64,000 nucleotides of DNA from Pontibacter russatus (GTDB taxonomy: Bacteria > Bacteroidota > Bacteroidia > Cytophagales > Hymenobacteraceae): the NCBI RefSeq assembly GCF_009931655.1, contig NZ_CP047984.1:3489001-3553000 (forward strand), given 5' to 3'. The translations under genes and the position numbers were made by a program. Of this stretch, positions 44,401 to 52,173 are shown one piece after another; the stretch's first letter is position 1; each line of letters starts with the position of its first letter. The notes beneath the pieces are model-generated. The model ran no database searches. It was given only the letters and a program-made list of their open reading frames with translations, and was not told the origin of the DNA.

Positions 44401-45628
44401 ACAGACACAAAAGGCCAGCAGAGGCCTGAGCGGGCTGACACCGGAAACGGTAGACGCCATTCTGCGAGATGTGGCTACCGCAGCCGTTTCGCAAACGGCC
44501 TTCCTGCTTTCCGAAAATGAGAAAGACCTGGCCCGCATGAGCCCGGACGACCCGAAGTACGACCGGCTGAAACTGACCGCCGCCCGCGTGGAAGCCATAG
44601 CAGCAGATATGCGCAACGTGGCCGGTCTGACCTCTCCGCTTGGCGAGGTGCTGCTGGAGCGGGAACTTCCGAACGGGCTGCACCTCTCGAAGGTGCGTGT
44701 GCCGCTGGGCGTGGTCGGGGTCATATATGAGGCGCGGCCCAATGTGACCTTCGATGTGTTCTCGCTGTGCCTGAAAACCGGGAACGCCTGTATTTTGAAA
44801 GGAGGGAGCGACGCCTCTTTCTCGAACGAGGCCATCGTGTCGGTCATTCACGGGGTGCTGGAGAAACACGGCGTCAGCAAAGACATCGTCGCCCTGCTCC
44901 CGCCCGACAGGGCGGCCACTGCGGCGCTCTTGGGCGCCGTGGGCTACGTGGATGTGCTGATACCGCGCGGAAGCCAGCAACTGATAGACTTTGTGCGGCA
45001 GAATGCCAAAGTGCCCGTCATCGAAACCGGGGCGGGTATTGTGCATACCTATTTTGACGAGACCGCTGACCTGGAAAAGGGAGCAGAAATCATATATAAC
45101 GCCAAGACCCGGCGCGTGAGCGTGTGCAACGCCCTCGACTGCCTGCTGCTGCACCGCAGCCGGTTGCAGGACCTGGCGGCGCTCGCTGCGCCGCTGGCTG
45201 CGGCGGGCGTTACCATATACGCCGACACGCCTTCTTTTGAGGTCTTGCAGCAAAGCTATCCGCAGGATTTACTGCAACAGGCGTCGGAAGAGGATTTCGG
45301 CACCGAGTTCCTGTCGCTGAAGATGGCCCTGAAAACCGTGGAGGACCTGGACGAGGCGCTTGACCATATTGCCACCCACAGCTCGAAGCACAGCGAAGCC
45401 ATCATCTCGGAGAATGAGGCGCATATAAACCGTTTTCTGCAGCTGGTGGATGCGGCCGCCGTGTACGCCAACGCCTCCACTGCCTTCACCGACGGGGCGC
45501 AGTTCGGCCTCGGGGCCGAAATCGGCATCAGCACGCAGAAACTGCACGCCCGCGGCCCGATGGGGCTGGAAGAACTCACCAGCTACAAATGGCTCGTGAA
45601 AGGCAACGGGCAGACCAGACCGGCTTAA
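44378..45628 (+). CDS. proA: Glutamate-5-semialdehyde dehydrogenase
   Basis: 416 residues. Reduces gamma-glutamyl phosphate to glutamate semialdehyde with NADPH, following ProB. Family features: [27 protein letters not shown], the dinucleotide-binding [33 protein letters not shown] and the catalytic cysteine in [14 protein letters not shown], then [25 protein letters not shown] near the end. It overlaps proB by 23 bases. An IS4-type element is inserted 87 bases downstream, in the space between it and the convergent dps gene. Confidence 0.97.
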   Translation: MELDKIFEQTQKASRGLSGLTPETVDAILRDVATAAVSQTAFLLSENEKDLARMSPDDPKYDRLKLTAARVEAIAADMRNVAGLTSPLGEVLLERELPNGLHLSKVRVPLGVVGVIYEARPNVTFDVFSLCLKTGNACILKGGSDASFSNEAIVSVIHGVLEKHGVSKDIVALLPPDRAATAALLGAVGYVDVLIPRGSQQLIDFVRQNAKVPVIETGAGIVHTYFDETADLEKGAEIIYNAKTRRVSVCNALDCLLLHRSRLQDLAALAAPLAAAGVTIYADTPSFEVLQQSYPQDLLQQASEEDFGTEFLSLKMALKTVEDLDEALDHIATHSSKHSEAIISENEAHINRFLQLVDAAAVYANASTAFTDGAQFGLGAEIGISTQKLHARGPMGLEELTSYKWLVKGNGQTRPA

Positions 45629-45754
45629 CCTTTAGGAAAAAGCATCTTTTTATATGCTGATATAGGCTGCCGGAGAAAGAAAGTGGCAGGTCAGTATATA
45701 GAGTCCTATATAAAACATGAGTCATCCCGGAGTTTAGGACTGGGATAAAAAAGG

Positions 45755-45808
45755 AGAACCTCCTGTTTTAGTGGTACAGTCTATGTATCACCAAAGACGG
45801 GAGGTTCT
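45755..45808 (+). promoter_or_regulatory. Hairpin that can hide the transposase ribosome-binding site
   Basis: AGAACCTCCTG (45755-45765) can pair with CGGGAGGTTCT (45798-45808), and the stem extends inwards through GTGGTACA with TGTATCAC. The right arm contains GGGAGG, six bases before the ATG at 45810. A transcript entering from outside the IS would fold this way and block translation, as known for IS10 and IS50. The presence of a strong Shine-Dalgarno at all is unusual in this genome. Confidence 0.65.
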
Positions 45809-45809
45809 T

Positions 45810-47159
45810 ATGTTTACTACTTTCAAAAACGCAGCACGCCAAGCCGAGGTTCTCTCCCAGGCTCTGTTTTTCTCCTACCGCCTCGAAGGATTTCTTTCTC
45901 CTTTCCTTGCCAGGCTCGATGAGCTGCTGGACCGCCGCCTGGTCTACACTTTCCAGAACCTATGCCGGGCGCTGGTGCGCCACCGCAGCCGCTCCACCGG
46001 TCTGCTTCTAAGCGAGCTGGGTGGGGTTGTGCTCTCGCCCGACAAAGCCCCGGCGGGCACCAAGCGCCTGTCTAACCTGCTGCGCAGTAAGAAGTGGTCT
46101 GCCCAACTCATCACCGACTACCTGAGTCAAGAGGCCCAAACATACGTAGAGCAGCTGCTGGAAGCGGAACGTGAGCTGCCCCTGCTTTTGTGGGACGAGA
46201 GCGTGCAGGAAAAGTGCGAAAGCCTCCAAAGCGAGGGCTTATGCGCCGTGCGCAGCGTCAAAGCTAAACGGCAACTCAGAATCAAGAAGGGCTATTATGA
46301 TCCCCCCACCCGGGAGCCGGTGCACGTGCCAGGCTTTCGGTGGGTGGGCCTCTTGTGCTGCGGCCTGTGGCAGGCTCCACGCATCGCCCGCTTTGCCTGG
46401 TGGAGTAGCCGGGGCAAAGAGGCCACCTCCCTGGAGCAGGTGAAGCTCACGCTGCTCTTGTGGGCCCGCCAGACCTTCGGCCAGGCCGTGCTGCACGTCT
46501 TTGACCGCGGCTATGCCTCCTCTAAGTGGCTGGGGCTGCTTTTAGGCCGCCACGACCGCTTCCTCTTGCGCTGGCCCTCCAGGTATAAGCTCGTGGATGG
46601 GCGTGGGCTTCTAAAGAATGCCTACCGCTTTTCGGTCGGCCGCAAAGCCACCTCCTCAAGAGTAGTAAGGGACATGGTCCGAAAGATCACTTACCGGCGC
46701 AGCCTCTTGTGGCAGCCCTGCCTGCACCCGGACTATGACCAGCCGCTCACGCTCCTGATCTGCCGGCCAGGTAAGAAAGGCCGCCAACCCTGGTATTTGC
46801 TCACCAGTGAAGAAGTCAGGAGTGATCGCCAGGCCTGGCGCCTGGTCTTTGCTTACGCCAGAAGGTGGCAGGTGGAGCAGGCCTTCCGCTTCAACAAATC
46901 AGAAATGGGCATGGAGTCGTGCCGGCTTTGGTTCTGGTCGAGCCGCATGAAGCTCTTGCAGGTGGTCACCCTGGTGTATGCTTTTCTGCTCTCGCTGCTG
47001 GATAAAGAGCTGCGGGAGGCGGTCTCCCATCTCCTTAGGCAGGGCTGCCATAGAACAGGAAAGCGGTGCAGGAAAACTCCTACACCGCTTTACCGTATCC
47101 GGCTGGCACTGGCCAACCTCTGGAATCTACTCTATCTATCCCTGCAAACTCCGGGATGA
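45810..47159 (+). CDS. IS4-family DDE transposase
   Basis: 449 residues from the ATG at 45810, chosen because it is preceded by GGGAGG; GTG and ATG codons at 45771 and 45783 are less well placed. The catalytic triad is visible: Asp in LLLWDESVQEK, Asp in VLHVFDRGYASSKW, and Glu in the YREK-type segment YARRWQVEQAFRFNKSEMG. The N-terminal part (LLRSKKWSAQLITDYLSQEA) is helical and basic, as expected for DNA binding. The gene is full-length and uninterrupted, so the element is probably active or was recently. The strand composition matches the rest of the genome. Confidence 0.93.
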   Translation: MFTTFKNAARQAEVLSQALFFSYRLEGFLSPFLARLDELLDRRLVYTFQNLCRALVRHRSRSTGLLLSELGGVVLSPDKAPAGTKRLSNLLRSKKWSAQLITDYLSQEAQTYVEQLLEAERELPLLLWDESVQEKCESLQSEGLCAVRSVKAKRQLRIKKGYYDPPTREPVHVPGFRWVGLLCCGLWQAPRIARFAWWSSRGKEATSLEQVKLTLLLWARQTFGQAVLHVFDRGYASSKWLGLLLGRHDRFLLRWPSRYKLVDGRGLLKNAYRFSVGRKATSSRVVRDMVRKITYRRSLLWQPCLHPDYDQPLTLLICRPGKKGRQPWYLLTSEEVRSDRQAWRLVFAYARRWQVEQAFRFNKSEMGMESCRLWFWSSRMKLLQVVTLVYAFLLSLLDKELREAVSHLLRQGCHRTGKRCRKTPTPLYRIRLALANLWNLLYLSLQTPG

Positions 47160-47191
47160 CTCATGTCTGTTTTGAAATAAGGATATATAAC

Positions 47192-47665
47192 TCAGCTCAG
47201 GAAGGCGTTCAGCATCCAGAGCGTTTTCTCATTCTGGTTGATGTCGTCGCTGATGAGGCTCACGGTGCCCTCGTCGCCAGCTTTGGAGGCCATTTGCAGT
47301 ATCTCCCGTTCCAGGTCCAGCAGTGTGCTCAGGTTCTGGTGCGTCACCATCACCGTTTCTTTGTCACCGCCCAGGTCGCCCGCCTCGTGTATCCGCGACA
47401 CCCGCACGTAATCAGACAAGGTGTGCAGCGGCGGCTGCCCGATGGTGAGGATGCGTTCTGCGATAGCATCGATTTTGGTGAGGGCAACGGTGTATAGCTC
47501 CTCGAACTTGGCGTGCAGCTCAAAGAAGTGGATGCCCTTGATATTCCAGTGGAAACCGCGCAGGTTCTGATAATACAGGTGATAATTGGCCAGCAACTCG
47601 TTCAGTTTCTCCGCTATCTGCCTGCTTTCCTCCCGCTGCAGTCCTATATTTGTTCTCTTCTCCAT
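47192..47665 (-). CDS. dps: Dps family ferritin-like DNA-protecting protein
   Basis: 157 residues from the ATG at 47665 (MEKRTNIGLQREE); another ATG at 47698 would add 11 residues. Ferritin-like four-helix bundle with the intersubunit ferroxidase signature LRGFHWNIKGIHFFELHAKFEELY, in which His, Asp/Glu positions bind iron. It stores iron with hydrogen peroxide as oxidant and protects DNA. It is divergent from the oxyR gene and so very probably activated by it. An IS element ends 26 bases beyond its stop codon and may have replaced its terminator. Confidence 0.92.
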   Translation of the reverse strand: MEKRTNIGLQREESRQIAEKLNELLANYHLYYQNLRGFHWNIKGIHFFELHAKFEELYTVALTKIDAIAERILTIGQPPLHTLSDYVRVSRIHEAGDLGGDKETVMVTHQNLSTLLDLEREILQMASKAGDEGTVSLISDDINQNEKTLWMLNAFLS

Positions 47666-47837
47666 AACTGTATCGATATTTACTGTTTGAAATGTCATAC
47701 AACAAAGATTATGAAATCCCATATATAAATCAAATCGATATAATATATACAGTTATCGCTTTAATCTATTTTGTAAATTTACACCCAGAGGCATACCTCC
47801 CGGATGGCCTGCTTCTTCTTACACTTATAGAAAGCAA
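47666..47837. promoter_or_regulatory. Divergent dps-oxyR control region
   Basis: 172 bases, AT-rich (with ATATAATATATACAG near 47738), between two genes that peroxide stress regulators typically control. An OxyR operator and both promoters must lie here. I see near-matches to TAnnTTTG (for example CTATTTTG at about 47767) but none exact, and no confident operator. Confidence 0.5.
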
Positions 47838-48785
47838 ATGACACTTGTGCAATTGGAATATTTAGTGGCTGTAGACACCTTCCGGCATTTCGCCACCGCG
47901 GCAGAGCACTGCTTTGTGACGCAGCCCACCCTGAGCATGCAACTGCAGAAGCTTGAGGAGGAGATGGGGGCGCAGCTTTTTGACCGGAGCCGGGTGCCGG
48001 TGCGGCCCACAGAGCTGGGCAGGGACGTGATTGCGCAGGCGCGGGTGGTGCTGGCCGAGGCCAAGAGGGTGCAGGAGATCGTGCAGAGCCAGAGGCAGGA
48101 ACTGAGCGGGGAACTGCGCATCGGCATCATCCCGACGCTGGCGCCTTACCTGATCCCGCTGTTCATCACGGGCTTCATGGAGAAATACTCGGAAGTGCGC
48201 GTGGAGGTGCAGGAACTGCTGACCGATGAGATTGTGGAGCGGCTGAACCACGAGCTGCTGGACGTGGGCCTGCTGGTGACGCCGCTGGAGAACAAATCCG
48301 TGAGGGAACTGCCGCTTTTCTACGAAGCCTTCGTAGCCTATGTAAATCCGGCGCACGCGCTTGCAAAGTCAGCCACCATCAACCCGGGCCAGTTGGATAT
48401 GGAGGAACTGTGGGTGCTGAACGAGGGACATTGCTTCCGGAGCCAGGTGCTGAACATCTGTAACCGGGGCGGCTTCAGGGGCGCAGACAGAAAAGGGCAC
48501 CTGGACTATAAGAGCGGCTCGCTGGAAACCCTGAAACGCATCGTGGAGACGCAGCACGGCCTCACGCTGCTCCCGGAACTGTCGGTGCTGGAGATGCCGG
48601 AGGAGAAGCGCCGGTTGGTGCGCCCCTTTGCGGAGCCGCAGCCGCTGCGCGAGGTGAGCCTGGCCGTACACCGCAGCTTCCTGAAGAAGAAGCTGGTGCA
48701 GGCGCTGCAGCAGGAGATCATCGCCGCCGTGCCCGCAAGCATCCTGAACAGGAAAAAAGAGCAGGTGGTGTCGGTGAAATTTTAG
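47838..48785 (+). CDS. oxyR: Hydrogen-peroxide-sensing LysR regulator OxyR
   Basis: 315 residues. LysR-type: N-terminal helix-turn-helix (MTLVQLEYLVAVDTFRHFAT through TQPTLSMQLQKLEEEMG), linker helix and a two-lobed sensor domain. Cys199 and Cys208 in NEGHCFRSQVLNIC have the same spacing and numbering as the redox pair of E. coli OxyR, so it should form a disulfide on peroxide exposure. Its divergent partner dps is the classic target. The gene ends just before a tract of GTTAGAG repeats and two REP-like elements. Confidence 0.94.
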   Translation: MTLVQLEYLVAVDTFRHFATAAEHCFVTQPTLSMQLQKLEEEMGAQLFDRSRVPVRPTELGRDVIAQARVVLAEAKRVQEIVQSQRQELSGELRIGIIPTLAPYLIPLFITGFMEKYSEVRVEVQELLTDEIVERLNHELLDVGLLVTPLENKSVRELPLFYEAFVAYVNPAHALAKSATINPGQLDMEELWVLNEGHCFRSQVLNICNRGGFRGADRKGHLDYKSGSLETLKRIVETQHGLTLLPELSVLEMPEEKRRLVRPFAEPQPLREVSLAVHRSFLKKKLVQALQQEIIAAVPASILNRKKEQVVSVKF

Positions 48786-48830
48786 AGTTAGAAATTTAGA
48801 GAGTTTAGGAGTTAGAGAGTTGCTGTTGAC

Positions 48831-48932
48831 AAAGACCTCGCAGCGTGCGCAGCTCCTGCGAGCGTCTGGCTGGAGCGGCCGCCGCTTCGTAGTTCAGACG
48901 CTCGCGGGACCTTCGGACTCCGCGAGGTCTTT
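48831..48932. repeat. REP-like palindromic element, copy 2 (long nested form)
   Basis: Outer arms AAAGACCTCGC and GCGAGGTCTTT and inner arms GCGAGCGTCTG and CAGACGCTCGC bracket less conserved sequence. It shares the CTCGCAGCGTGCGCA and TGCGAGCGTCTG blocks with the copies at 37006 and 49013. Confidence 0.7.
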
Positions 48933-49000
48933 GGTGAAATAGGGCGTGCAGGCAAATTTATATATGGATGTTGTTTTCGGATAAGCTTAATATAGGGAGA

Positions 49001-49060
49001 AGGCCTCGCAGCGCTCGCACCTGCCCCGAAATGCTTCGGGGCAGGTGCGAGCGTCTGATG
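49001..49060. repeat. REP-like palindromic element, copy 3
   Basis: Perfect 18-bp stem GCTCGCACCTGCCCCGAA (49013-49030) with its complement (49035-49052) and loop ATGC, preceded by AGGCCTCGCAGC and followed by GTCTGATG. It is the best-formed of the three copies. Confidence 0.75.
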
Positions 49061-49063
49061 GTG

Positions 49064-49112
49064 TATAAAACAGAGGAGGCTGCCTTTGCGGGGCAGCCTC
49101 CTCTGTTTTATA
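49064..49112 (-). terminator. Perfect 21-bp hairpin terminator after sucD
   Basis: TATAAAACAGAGGAGGCTGCC (49064-49084) pairs exactly with the stretch 49092-49112 around a 7-base loop. In the minus-strand direction it follows the sucD stop codon by about 26 bases and ends in TGTTTTATA, so it can act in both directions. Confidence 0.88.
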
Positions 49113-49137
49113 AAGCTTATATACTTGCTATATATAC

Positions 49138-50028
49138 TTACGCGTTGATACCAGCTTCCTGCAGTGCTTTCACCATCTCATCGCCTATTTCGGCAGGAGA
49201 CTCGACCACGCGGATTCCGTTTTCGCGCATGATCTTCATCTTGGCGGCGGCTGTGTCTTCCGCGCCGCCCACGATGGCACCGGCATGGCCCATGCGGCGG
49301 CCCGCTGGCGCTGTCTGGCCCGCGATGAAACCAACCACCGGCTTCTTGTTGCCCGTCTCGCTGATGTACTTGGAAGCCACGGCCTCGTAGTTACCGCCAA
49401 TCTCACCAATCATCACAATCGCGTCCGTCTCGGGGTCCTCCATCAACAACTGCACGGCGTCTTTTGTAGGTGTCCCGATGATTGGGTCGCCGCCGATACC
49501 GATGGCGGTCGAGATGCCCAAACCGGCTTTCACAATCTGGTCAGCGGCCTCATAAGTCAGGGTGCCGGACTTGGAAACAATGCCGATGCGGCCCGGCTTG
49601 AACACGAAGCCCGGCATGATGCCGACTTTCGCCTCGCCTGGCGTGATGACGCCCGGGCAGTTCGGCCCGATCAGGGTCACGTCTTTATTTTTGAGGTAGT
49701 TTTTAGCAGCCACCATGTCTTTCACAGGAATGCCTTCCGTAATCGCCACAATCACTTTGATGCCTGCGTCAGCGGCCTCCATAATGGCGTCGGCGGCGAA
49801 AGCGGGCGGCACGAAGATGATAGACACATCGGCGCCTGTTCTTTTCACGGCTTCCTCCACGGTGTTGTAAACAGGAAGATCAAGGTGGTTGGAACCTCCC
49901 TTGCCTGGCGTTACACCACCTACTACGTGTGTGCCGTACTCAATCATCTGAGACGCGTGGAAAGAGCCTTCTGAGCCAGTGAAGCCCTGCACGATCACTT
50001 TAGAATCTTTATTTACTAAAACACTCAT
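49138..50028 (-). CDS. sucD: Succinate--CoA ligase subunit alpha
   Basis: 296 residues. With SucB, converts succinyl-CoA to succinate and makes ATP or GTP in the TCA cycle. The CoA-binding domain begins [31 protein letters not shown] is the conserved glycine turn, and the phosphorylated histidine lies in [16 protein letters not shown]. Length is normal. sucB is not beside it, which is common in Bacteroidota. It has a textbook Bacteroidota promoter at 50075-50105 and a strong terminator. Confidence 0.97.
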   Translation of the reverse strand: MSVLVNKDSKVIVQGFTGSEGSFHASQMIEYGTHVVGGVTPGKGGSNHLDLPVYNTVEEAVKRTGADVSIIFVPPAFAADAIMEAADAGIKVIVAITEGIPVKDMVAAKNYLKNKDVTLIGPNCPGVITPGEAKVGIMPGFVFKPGRIGIVSKSGTLTYEAADQIVKAGLGISTAIGIGGDPIIGTPTKDAVQLLMEDPETDAIVMIGEIGGNYEAVASKYISETGNKKPVVGFIAGQTAPAGRRMGHAGAIVGGAEDTAAAKMKIMRENGIRVVESPAEIGDEMVKALQEAGINA

Positions 50029-50074
50029 GTGTATCTTGTTTAGTTTGTGTTGACGGTCGAACTGTAAGCTTGTG

Positions 50075-50105
50075 CAAAAATAGGCTTTTTTATGGCCGGT
50101 ACAAA
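50075..50105 (-). promoter_or_regulatory. Bacteroidota primary-sigma promoter of sucD
   Basis: On the minus strand: TTTG (50102-50105), a 19-base spacer, then TATTTTTG (50075-50082), an exact TAnnTTTG box. The predicted start of transcription leaves a leader of about 40 bases before the sucD ATG. Confidence 0.8.
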
Positions 50106-50309
50106 AATTTTTGGCCCTAATACCGCCCCGACTTATGCCATATCCCGGAACAAGTTGTGGCTTCGGGGCTGTTGTGGAGATAAGGTTTACAGGCAGGCAA
50201 AACGCGCGGATACGCTTTTCAGCGCAACATCCCGGCAGAGGCTATGTAAGGGAGGTCGCCGGCAAACCTAAGCCAGACAGCCGCCGAAGCATTGAACCGT
50301 TTAAATCAT

Positions 50310-50317
50310 TACCTTTG
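50310..50317 (+). promoter_or_regulatory. -7 box of the cysteine synthase gene
   Basis: TACCTTTG matches TAnnTTTG exactly, 25 bases before the ATG at 50342. A TTG at 50292 is only 15 bases upstream, so the -33 element is not convincing. Confidence 0.55.
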
Positions 50318-50341
50318 CATCCAGACACAAAAAAGAAGCAG

Positions 50342-51328
50342 ATGAAATATCTGAACCATATCACCGACTCAATAGGGAACACTCCCCTGGTAAAGCTCAA
50401 CCGCGTGACAGAGGGCATCGAAGCCACAGTGCTGGCCAAGGTAGAGTACCTGAACCCGGGCAACTCCATCAAAGACCGCATGGCCATCAAGATGATTGAG
50501 GATGCGGAGGCGGCCGGTATTCTGAAGCCGGGCGGCACCATCATCGAAGGCACATCCGGCAACACCGGTATGGGGCTGGCGCTGGTTGCCATCGCCAAAG
50601 GATACAAGTGTATTTTCACCATGTCGGATAAGCAGAGCAAGGAGAAGATTGACGTGCTGAAGGCCGTGGGGGCCGAGGTGATCGTGTGCCCGACCAACGT
50701 GGCGCCGGAGCACCCGGATTCTTACTACTCTGTGGCCCGGCGCCTGAACCAGGAGATACCCAACTCGTTTTACCCGAACCAGTACGATAACATGTCGAAC
50801 ACGGTGGCGCACTACGAAACCACCGGCCCTGAGATATGGGACCAGACGGAGGGCCGCATCACGCACTTTGTAACGGGCGTAGGCACGGGCGGCACGGTGT
50901 CCGGCACCTCGCAATACCTGAAAGAGCAGAACCCGGAGATCATCACCGTGGGGGTGGACACCTATGGCTCCGTGTTCAAGAAGTACAAAGAGACGGGCAT
51001 TTTTGACGAGAAGGAGATATACCCCTATGCCACCGAGGGCATCGGCGAGGACATCCTGCCCAGGAACGTAAACTTCGACCTGATCGACACCTTCATCAAG
51101 GTAACGGACAAGGACGGGGCCGTAATGGCCAGGAGGCTCACCAAGGAAGAGGGCCTTTTCGTGGGCTGGTCCGGCGGCTCGGCCGTATACGGCGCCCTGG
51201 AATACGCCCGCGAAAACAACCTGACAGCGGAAGACATGCTGGTGGTGATACTGCCCGACCATGGCTCGCGTTACCTCGCCAAGCTCTATAACGACGACTG
51301 GATGCGCGCCCAGGGATATATGGATTAA
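50342..51328 (+). CDS. PLP-dependent cysteine synthase / cystathionine beta-synthase type enzyme
   Basis: 328 residues from the ATG at 50342, which lies 25 bases after an exact -7 box; the frame is open 77 codons further upstream but that part has no domain character. Fold-type II PLP enzyme: SIGNTPLVKLN, the PLP lysine in NPGNSIKDRMA, the SGNTGMG substrate loop, the phosphate loop VGTGGTVSGT, and GLFVGWSGGSAVYGAL near the end. The closest resemblance is to the catalytic core of cystathionine beta-synthase, but without CBS regulatory domains; O-acetylserine sulfhydrylase is the other possibility. It works in cysteine or homocysteine metabolism in the cytoplasm. Confidence 0.92.
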   Translation: MKYLNHITDSIGNTPLVKLNRVTEGIEATVLAKVEYLNPGNSIKDRMAIKMIEDAEAAGILKPGGTIIEGTSGNTGMGLALVAIAKGYKCIFTMSDKQSKEKIDVLKAVGAEVIVCPTNVAPEHPDSYYSVARRLNQEIPNSFYPNQYDNMSNTVAHYETTGPEIWDQTEGRITHFVTGVGTGGTVSGTSQYLKEQNPEIITVGVDTYGSVFKKYKETGIFDEKEIYPYATEGIGEDILPRNVNFDLIDTFIKVTDKDGAVMARRLTKEEGLFVGWSGGSAVYGALEYARENNLTAEDMLVVILPDHGSRYLAKLYNDDWMRAQGYMD

Positions 51329-51667
51329 ACGACGAAGCTATATATAGCCGGAAAGACACCCGATTAGCGGGCTTGGGCGCTTCCTCCCCTATATAAGCAG
51401 GGCCCCGCATGTAAAGATGTTTCCGGATTTGAAGATTTTTTTTATTTTTGCTATTGGCTGATAACGTCATAGAGATCGTTTTGCGGGGAATCAAGGAAAA
51501 CTGTTCGTGCGCCAGCGCGACCAGGTAGAAGGAGACAGCGCTAGCCTTTATACCGCAGGCAGTATGGCCGAAACCATATGGCAGCGCAGCGGTTACATCT
51601 GTAGTAGGGGAGGAGACCGCACTTATTATTGCGTTTTCCGCGTGCCTGACACTTTTGAATTTAACTG
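51329..51667. other. Intergenic region before a response regulator
   Basis: 339 bases without a gene. TATTTTTG at 51443-51450 is an exact TAnnTTTG box, with TTTC 19 bases upstream, so a promoter for the response regulator with a leader of about 210 bases is likely. TATATA occurs at about 51337. Confidence 0.5.
51443..51450 (+). promoter_or_regulatory. Candidate -7 box upstream of the response regulator
   Basis: TATTTTTG, with TTTC at 51420-51423 at the right 19-base distance (one mismatch to TTTG). The distance to the gene, about 217 bases, implies a long leader or a different downstream promoter. Confidence 0.5.
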
Positions 51668-52108
51668 ATGAAGAGAAAGCTTACCGGCGTTCTGCTGATC
51701 GACGACGACGACACGACGAACTTCCTGAACCAGCGCCTGCTCGACAGGATGAAGGCAACAGACCATATCCGCACCTTCCAGAACGGCAAGCAGGCCTTCG
51801 ATTACCTGTACAACGTCAGCAACAACAATTACGAGGCCGAGAGCCAGAATTATTTTAAACCGGAACTGATTTTCCTGGACATCAACATGCCGGTGATGGA
51901 CGGTTTTGAGATGCTGGACCTGTACGAGCGCCTAAGCCCGGATTTCCGGAGAAACATCAGCATGGTGGTGCTCACCACCTCCACCCACCCGCAGGACACA
52001 GCCAACTCCCGCAAATACAACGCCGAGTACCTGACCAAGCCCCTGACGGAAGAGAAAGTGAACGGCCTGCTGCGCAAGCACTTTGCCAGCCAGGAAAGCG
52101 AAACATAA
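51668..52108 (+). CDS. Single-domain response regulator
   Basis: 146 residues; one CheY-like receiver domain and nothing else. The acidic pocket is in LLIDDDD near residue 12, the phosphoacceptor Asp in ELIFLDINMPVMDGFEML, and the switch Thr and Lys in VVLTTSTHPQD and EYLTKPLTEE. No histidine kinase is nearby, so it must receive phosphate from a distant kinase or act as a phosphorelay shuttle. It is convergent with the TauE/SafE gene across a 29-bp-arm hairpin. Confidence 0.94.
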   Translation: MKRKLTGVLLIDDDDTTNFLNQRLLDRMKATDHIRTFQNGKQAFDYLYNVSNNNYEAESQNYFKPELIFLDINMPVMDGFEMLDLYERLSPDFRRNISMVVLTTSTHPQDTANSRKYNAEYLTKPLTEEKVNGLLRKHFASQESET

Positions 52109-52110
52109 AA

Positions 52111-52172
52111 CCCGCCTATATATAAAACGGGCCCCGCAGGATGCTGCGGGGCCCGTTTTATATATAGGCGGG
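52111..52172. terminator. Perfect 29-bp hairpin, shared terminator of convergent genes
   Basis: Arms 52111-52139 (CCCGCCTATATATAAAACGG..) and 52144-52172 are fully complementary with a GATG loop. It fills the space between the response regulator and the TauE/SafE gene, and its base contains TATATATAAAA, so each strand has a U-rich tract after the GC-rich stem: an efficient bidirectional terminator. The hairpin at 62597 has the same TATATAAAACGGGCC base. Confidence 0.92.
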
Positions 52173-52173
52173 C

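Larger units (their letters stand above)
45716..47165 (+). mobile_element. Complete IS4-family insertion sequence
   Basis: 1,450 bases bounded by perfect 20-bp terminal inverted repeats: CATGAGTCATCCCGGAGTTT (45716-45735) and AAACTCCGGGATGACTCATG (47146-47165). It encodes one intact DDE transposase. The outermost CATG is its own reverse complement, so it cannot be decided whether it belongs to the repeat or is a 4-base target duplication; no longer direct repeat is visible in the flanks. It lies between the convergent proA and dps genes, where it interrupts no coding frame. Confidence 0.93.
48786..49137. other. Intergenic region dense with repeats
   Basis: 352 bases with a GTTAGAG-type tract (48784-48822), a 102-base palindromic element (48831-48932), a second REP-like hairpin (49013-49052) and the sucD terminator (49064-49112). 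No gene. Confidence 0.7.

Noticed and set aside
50111-50341. N-terminal extension of the cysteine synthase-like protein
   Set aside because: The 77 extra codons have no domain character, and an exact -7 promoter box lies at 50310, inside them.
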